Positions 61,025 to 64,000 of a DNA stretch of 64,000 nt are shown in pieces (position 1 is the stretch's first letter; each line of letters begins with the position of its first letter). The notes beneath the pieces were generated by a model, which was not told where the DNA came from, ran no database searches, and was given only the letters and a program-made list of their open reading frames with translations. A program made the position numbers and the translations under genes. The DNA comes from Moringa oleifera (Eukaryota > Streptophyta > Magnoliopsida > Brassicales > Moringaceae), in contig JAJFZO010000049.1 of NCBI GenBank assembly GCA_021397835.1, positions 9,553,001 through 9,617,000 of the forward strand, in the 5' to 3' direction.

Positions 61025-61575
61025 GTAGTGGGTTTAAGGTTTTAAGGTTTAAGGTTCAGGATTTTAAGGTTTAGGGTTTATAATTTAGGGTCTAAGATCT
61101 AGTATTTAAAGTGTAGGGTTTTAAGGTCTAGGGTCTAGATTTTAGGTTTTAAGGTCTAAGATACAAGGTTTAAGGTAAAGGATCAAAGGTCGAGGGTCCA
61201 AAGTCTAAGGCGTAGAGTCTAGGTTTGAAGGGTCTAAGATCTAGGGACTAGGTTTTCGGATTTAAGGTCATAGGTCTAAGGTATAAAGTATAATCTAGGA
61301 ATTAGGGTCTAGGATTCTAGGCTTAAGGAATTAAGATCTAGGTTTGAAGTTTAGGGTTTAGTATTTATAGTCTTAAGATTTAGCGTCTAGGACATAGGGT
61401 CTAAGGCCTAAGGTTTGGGGTATAGTTTTTAGATTTTAGGGTTCTAGGCTTTTAGGGTTTAAAGTCAGGTGTTTATGTTCTCAGATCTAGGATTTTAGGT
61501 TTAAGGTCAAGGTTACTAAGGATTTAGGATCTAGACTTTACGAAACAGGATTTAGGGTTCAAGGTTTTTGGGTTT
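61025..61575 (-). repeat. degenerate TTTAGGG-like array, inverted relative to 45 kb
   Basis: Words such as gtttaaggttttaaggttta, gggtttagggtttata and ctaaggtctagg run for about 550 bp. The array begins within about 15 bp of the last recognisable DUF2921 codon and ends where the right inverted-repeat arm becomes T-rich. Its last ~95 bp are collinear with the reverse complement of 45,175-45,270. Confidence 0.9.
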
Positions 61576-63080
61576 TTGAAAAGAAATATATTTATTTTTT
61601 TATTTTGTTAAGTATTTTTATTTTCTAGTACTTTTTTTAGTTACTTTATTTTTCAAAAAATTATTTATTTGATTTTTTAAGTTTTTATTTGCTTTTATTT
61701 TTCAACTTTGTTTATAGTTTTTTATGTTTTCTAATTTTTAAAATTTCATCATTATTGACTACTTTAATTTAATAAGATGATAAATATGACACCGCACCAA
61801 ATGGTTGCAAGTTTATAAGTTTATTTGATTTTTACTGTTTTCTTTCTTTCAATTTATCAAATTTTTGAATTTTGTTTTATTTTTTACATACATTTATCTA
61901 TTTATTTTATGTATTTTATGCATTTATATTTTTATTGTTAATTTATTATATTTTTATTACATTTTTTAAAAAAAACAATGTAAATAAAAAATTATTTTTT
62001 ATTTTTTCTATGCAATATTTTATGATTTTTGAATTGTCTGAATTTTATTTTACATTATTTTTTTGTATTTTTTATATTTTTAGTTTTTAAATGTTTTGTT
62101 GTTTTAAATTTTTTATTTTTTGATTTTCTTTGAATTTTTTAAATCTTAGTACATTTATTTTTTTCTTATTTTTATTTTAATATATTGCTTCTTTTTAATG
62201 ATTTTAGTGATATTTTTAAAATTGAAAATTTTATTTTATTTTAATTTCTAGTTATTCTTTTCCAATAAAATCTATTTTGTTGCTTTACAAAGAGTTTTTG
62301 TTTCTTTACTATTACTTTTTTTTTTCGGAATATATTATGTCTTGAATTTTTTTGGATTTCTTTGATCTTTTTTATTTTTTTGTGTTACTTTGATTTTTTG
62401 AAAAAAATTTCTTACATTTATTTTTTTATTTTATTGGATATTTTTAGTTTCTTTCACTTGTTTTCTATACTAACTTTATTTTTCTTGGATTTTTTAGTTC
62501 ATTTTGTTTTTTAGTTATTTATTTGATTTTATTTTTATTTTTATTTTCTTCTATTTTTTAACATTTTTATGATTTTTTGTTTTGTAAACATTTTAATCAT
62601 TTTTTTATTTTATTACTTTTTATTTTTTTATATTTTTAATTTTGTTTAATTTTTTTAGTTTTAATGATTTTTGGATATATTTTAATTATTTTTATTTTTA
62701 TATTTTAATTCAATAAAATTATAAATATTAGACCTCATTAAGTGGTTACAATTTTTTTTTAGTTTATTTGGTTTTTATCTCTTTTTACTACATATTTTTT
62801 ATCAAAATTTTGAATTTTATGTTAGTTTTATATATTTTTATATATTTATTTTAAATACTTTTATATTTTGTTGTATTTTTATTTTTTAATAGTTTGATTT
62901 ATTGTTTTTTGTTAAATATTTTTTCAAAAAATTATCACAAAATTATAATCGAATTCTATGATGTTTTAATGACTAATACAAAAATAAAAATTTATAAGTA
63001 GTTAGATTAGTTTAGTGAATGAAGAATAACCAATCTTAAGTTTTGTAATGAGCACAAAGCAATAGATTTTACTGTGCTTA
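61480..63080 (-). repeat. right arm of the ~1.6-kb inverted repeat
   Basis: This is the reverse-complement counterpart of 43,667-45,270. The family anchors are present inverted: aataaaatctattttgttg (62,264) and the pair with tttaatttaataagatga (about 61,763) and attcaataaaattataaata (about 62,708), about 945 bp apart. The outer edge is at about 63,080 after actgtgctta. Frames here, such as 61,872-62,090 (F/Y/I-rich), are T-rich translations and not genes. Confidence 0.88.
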
Positions 63081-63825
63081 ATTATTAATTTTAAAATTAA
63101 AAAACAAAAATATTTAAGATATTTAATTTAATTAAAAATATAAAAACTTAAAACTTAAAAGTTATTTAAAAATAAAAAATATCACAAAAAATTTAAAAAT
63201 TAAAAACACAAGTGAAAATTACAAAGCTACAAATATATTTTAAAATAATATCGATCATTATAATTTAATAATTAATTCATATTAAGTGATTTTAAAATTA
63301 AGTTAACCTTTCATTGTATTTTGTATTAGTAAATACATTTTTATTATTTTATTTCAAGATAATAATATCATTTCATTAACTGAAATAGATTTGAACAAAC
63401 TAATTAAATGAAAAATAAATACTAATATAAAAGGTAAAATTAAAACTTTCTATTAAAAGAAATAAATACTAATATAGAATGAAGCATAATATTGAAAAGC
63501 AGATGAGCATGTGACATAATAAGTTATATAACTTTAATAATTATCTTAAAGAGGTGAGATTTAAAAAATTTGAAGTAAAAAAATTCATAAGATGAGTCTA
63601 CAGATTTTGATGTTTAAGTTAGATAATTGTTATTAAAGATATTTAATAATTGAAATAATAGATAGTTGTCTTTTTATAAGATTGAAATTTTTATTTTTCT
63701 TTATTAAATGCTATTATCTCATTTAAAGAAAGATCATATAATGATAAAGATTAAAAAGATAGCAGAAAAATGAACCACATTAACGATTGACCGAAAGATC
63801 TGGATGCTAGATTAAAAGAAACTTA
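63081..63825. other. AT-rich intergenic DNA, nothing recognised
   Basis: Lies between the outer edge of the right inverted-repeat arm and the next CCCTAAA-like stretch. No repeat or frame supported. It has no visible counterpart outside the left arm. Confidence 0.55.
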
Positions 63826-64000
63826 GACTCTCCACCTTAAACTTTGGACCTTTGACCCTTGACCCTATACTTTAAACCTTAAACCTTGTATCTTAGACCT
63901 TAAAACCTAAAATCTAGACCCTAGACCTTAAAACCTAAAATCTAGACCTTAGACCTTAAAACCTTACACTTTAAATACTAGACCTTAGACCGTAAATTAT
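63826..64000 (+). repeat. CCCTAAA-like array, direct copy of part of the 45.5-kb array
   Basis: The stretch cttgaccctatactttaaac, cttaaaccttgtatcttaga, ccttaaaacctaaaatctag matches the 45,565-45,635 stretch in order, with only scattered differences. It continues past the window end. Confidence 0.88.

Noticed and set aside
61872..62090. 72-codon F/Y/I-rich plus frame
   Set aside because: Lies in the T-rich inverted-repeat arm and is not kept open in the other arm.

Overview
This is AT-rich nuclear DNA of a flowering plant. Three things show this: relics of plant-specific gene families (a CHUP1-like chloroplast-positioning protein, a DLK2/D14-like alpha/beta hydrolase and a DUF2921-type membrane protein), plant splice signals, and degenerate arrays built on the plant telomere word CCCTAAA/TTTAGGG. 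I cannot name the species. I find no intact protein-coding gene, tRNA, rRNA or CRISPR array. Most long open frames are low-complexity A/T-rich translations or shadows of tandem repeats.

Layout. 1-18,138: a head-to-tail satellite of about 31 copies of a ~575-bp unit. Each unit carries, on the minus strand, a 71-nt exon-like segment with a pyrimidine-rich acceptor and a GT donor. ~18,139-23,300: a second satellite, directly abutting, with a ~1.1-1.2-kb unit (four units and a partial). Each full unit carries on the minus strand an 83-nt relic of an AAA-ATPase exon (pore loop to Walker B), broken by a one-base deletion shared by all copies. 23,300-24,825: minus-strand CHUP1-like pseudogene, five C-terminal-domain exons with recognisable introns, truncated by satellite 2. 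25,331-25,885: a ~135-bp minisatellite. 26,060-26,560: a GC-richer island of unknown role. 26,600-36,800: AT-rich intergenic DNA with an A-rich dispersed repeat (27.25-28.14 kb), a ~530-bp tandem duplication, a 285-bp near-identical tandem duplication and microsatellites.

36,818-37,330: a truncated DLK2-like fragment that still has a promoter-like upstream region and the catalytic serine motif. 37,331-43,660: intergenic, nothing firm. 43,667-45,270 and 61,480-63,080: arms of a ~1.6-kb inverted repeat enclosing about 16 kb. The arms consist of the A-rich family and run into degenerate CCCTAAA-like arrays (45,175-48,260; inverted 61,025-61,575). Between them lie several minisatellites (48.35, 49.83 and 50.34 kb), another A-rich block (50.9-53.1 kb) and unrecognised DNA. 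59,993-61,020: a DUF2921-type pseudogene with at least five stops, touching the TTTAGGG-like array. 63,826-64,000: a third CCCTAAA-like stretch, a direct copy of part of the 45.5-kb array, running off the window.

Interpretation: a gene-poor, probably pericentromeric or otherwise heterochromatic segment shaped by repeated unequal exchange, in which exon-bearing gene debris became satellite units. Nothing here works together as a pathway. The most unusual objects are the two abutting exon-bearing satellites and the inverted repeat with locus-specific telomere-like arrays.
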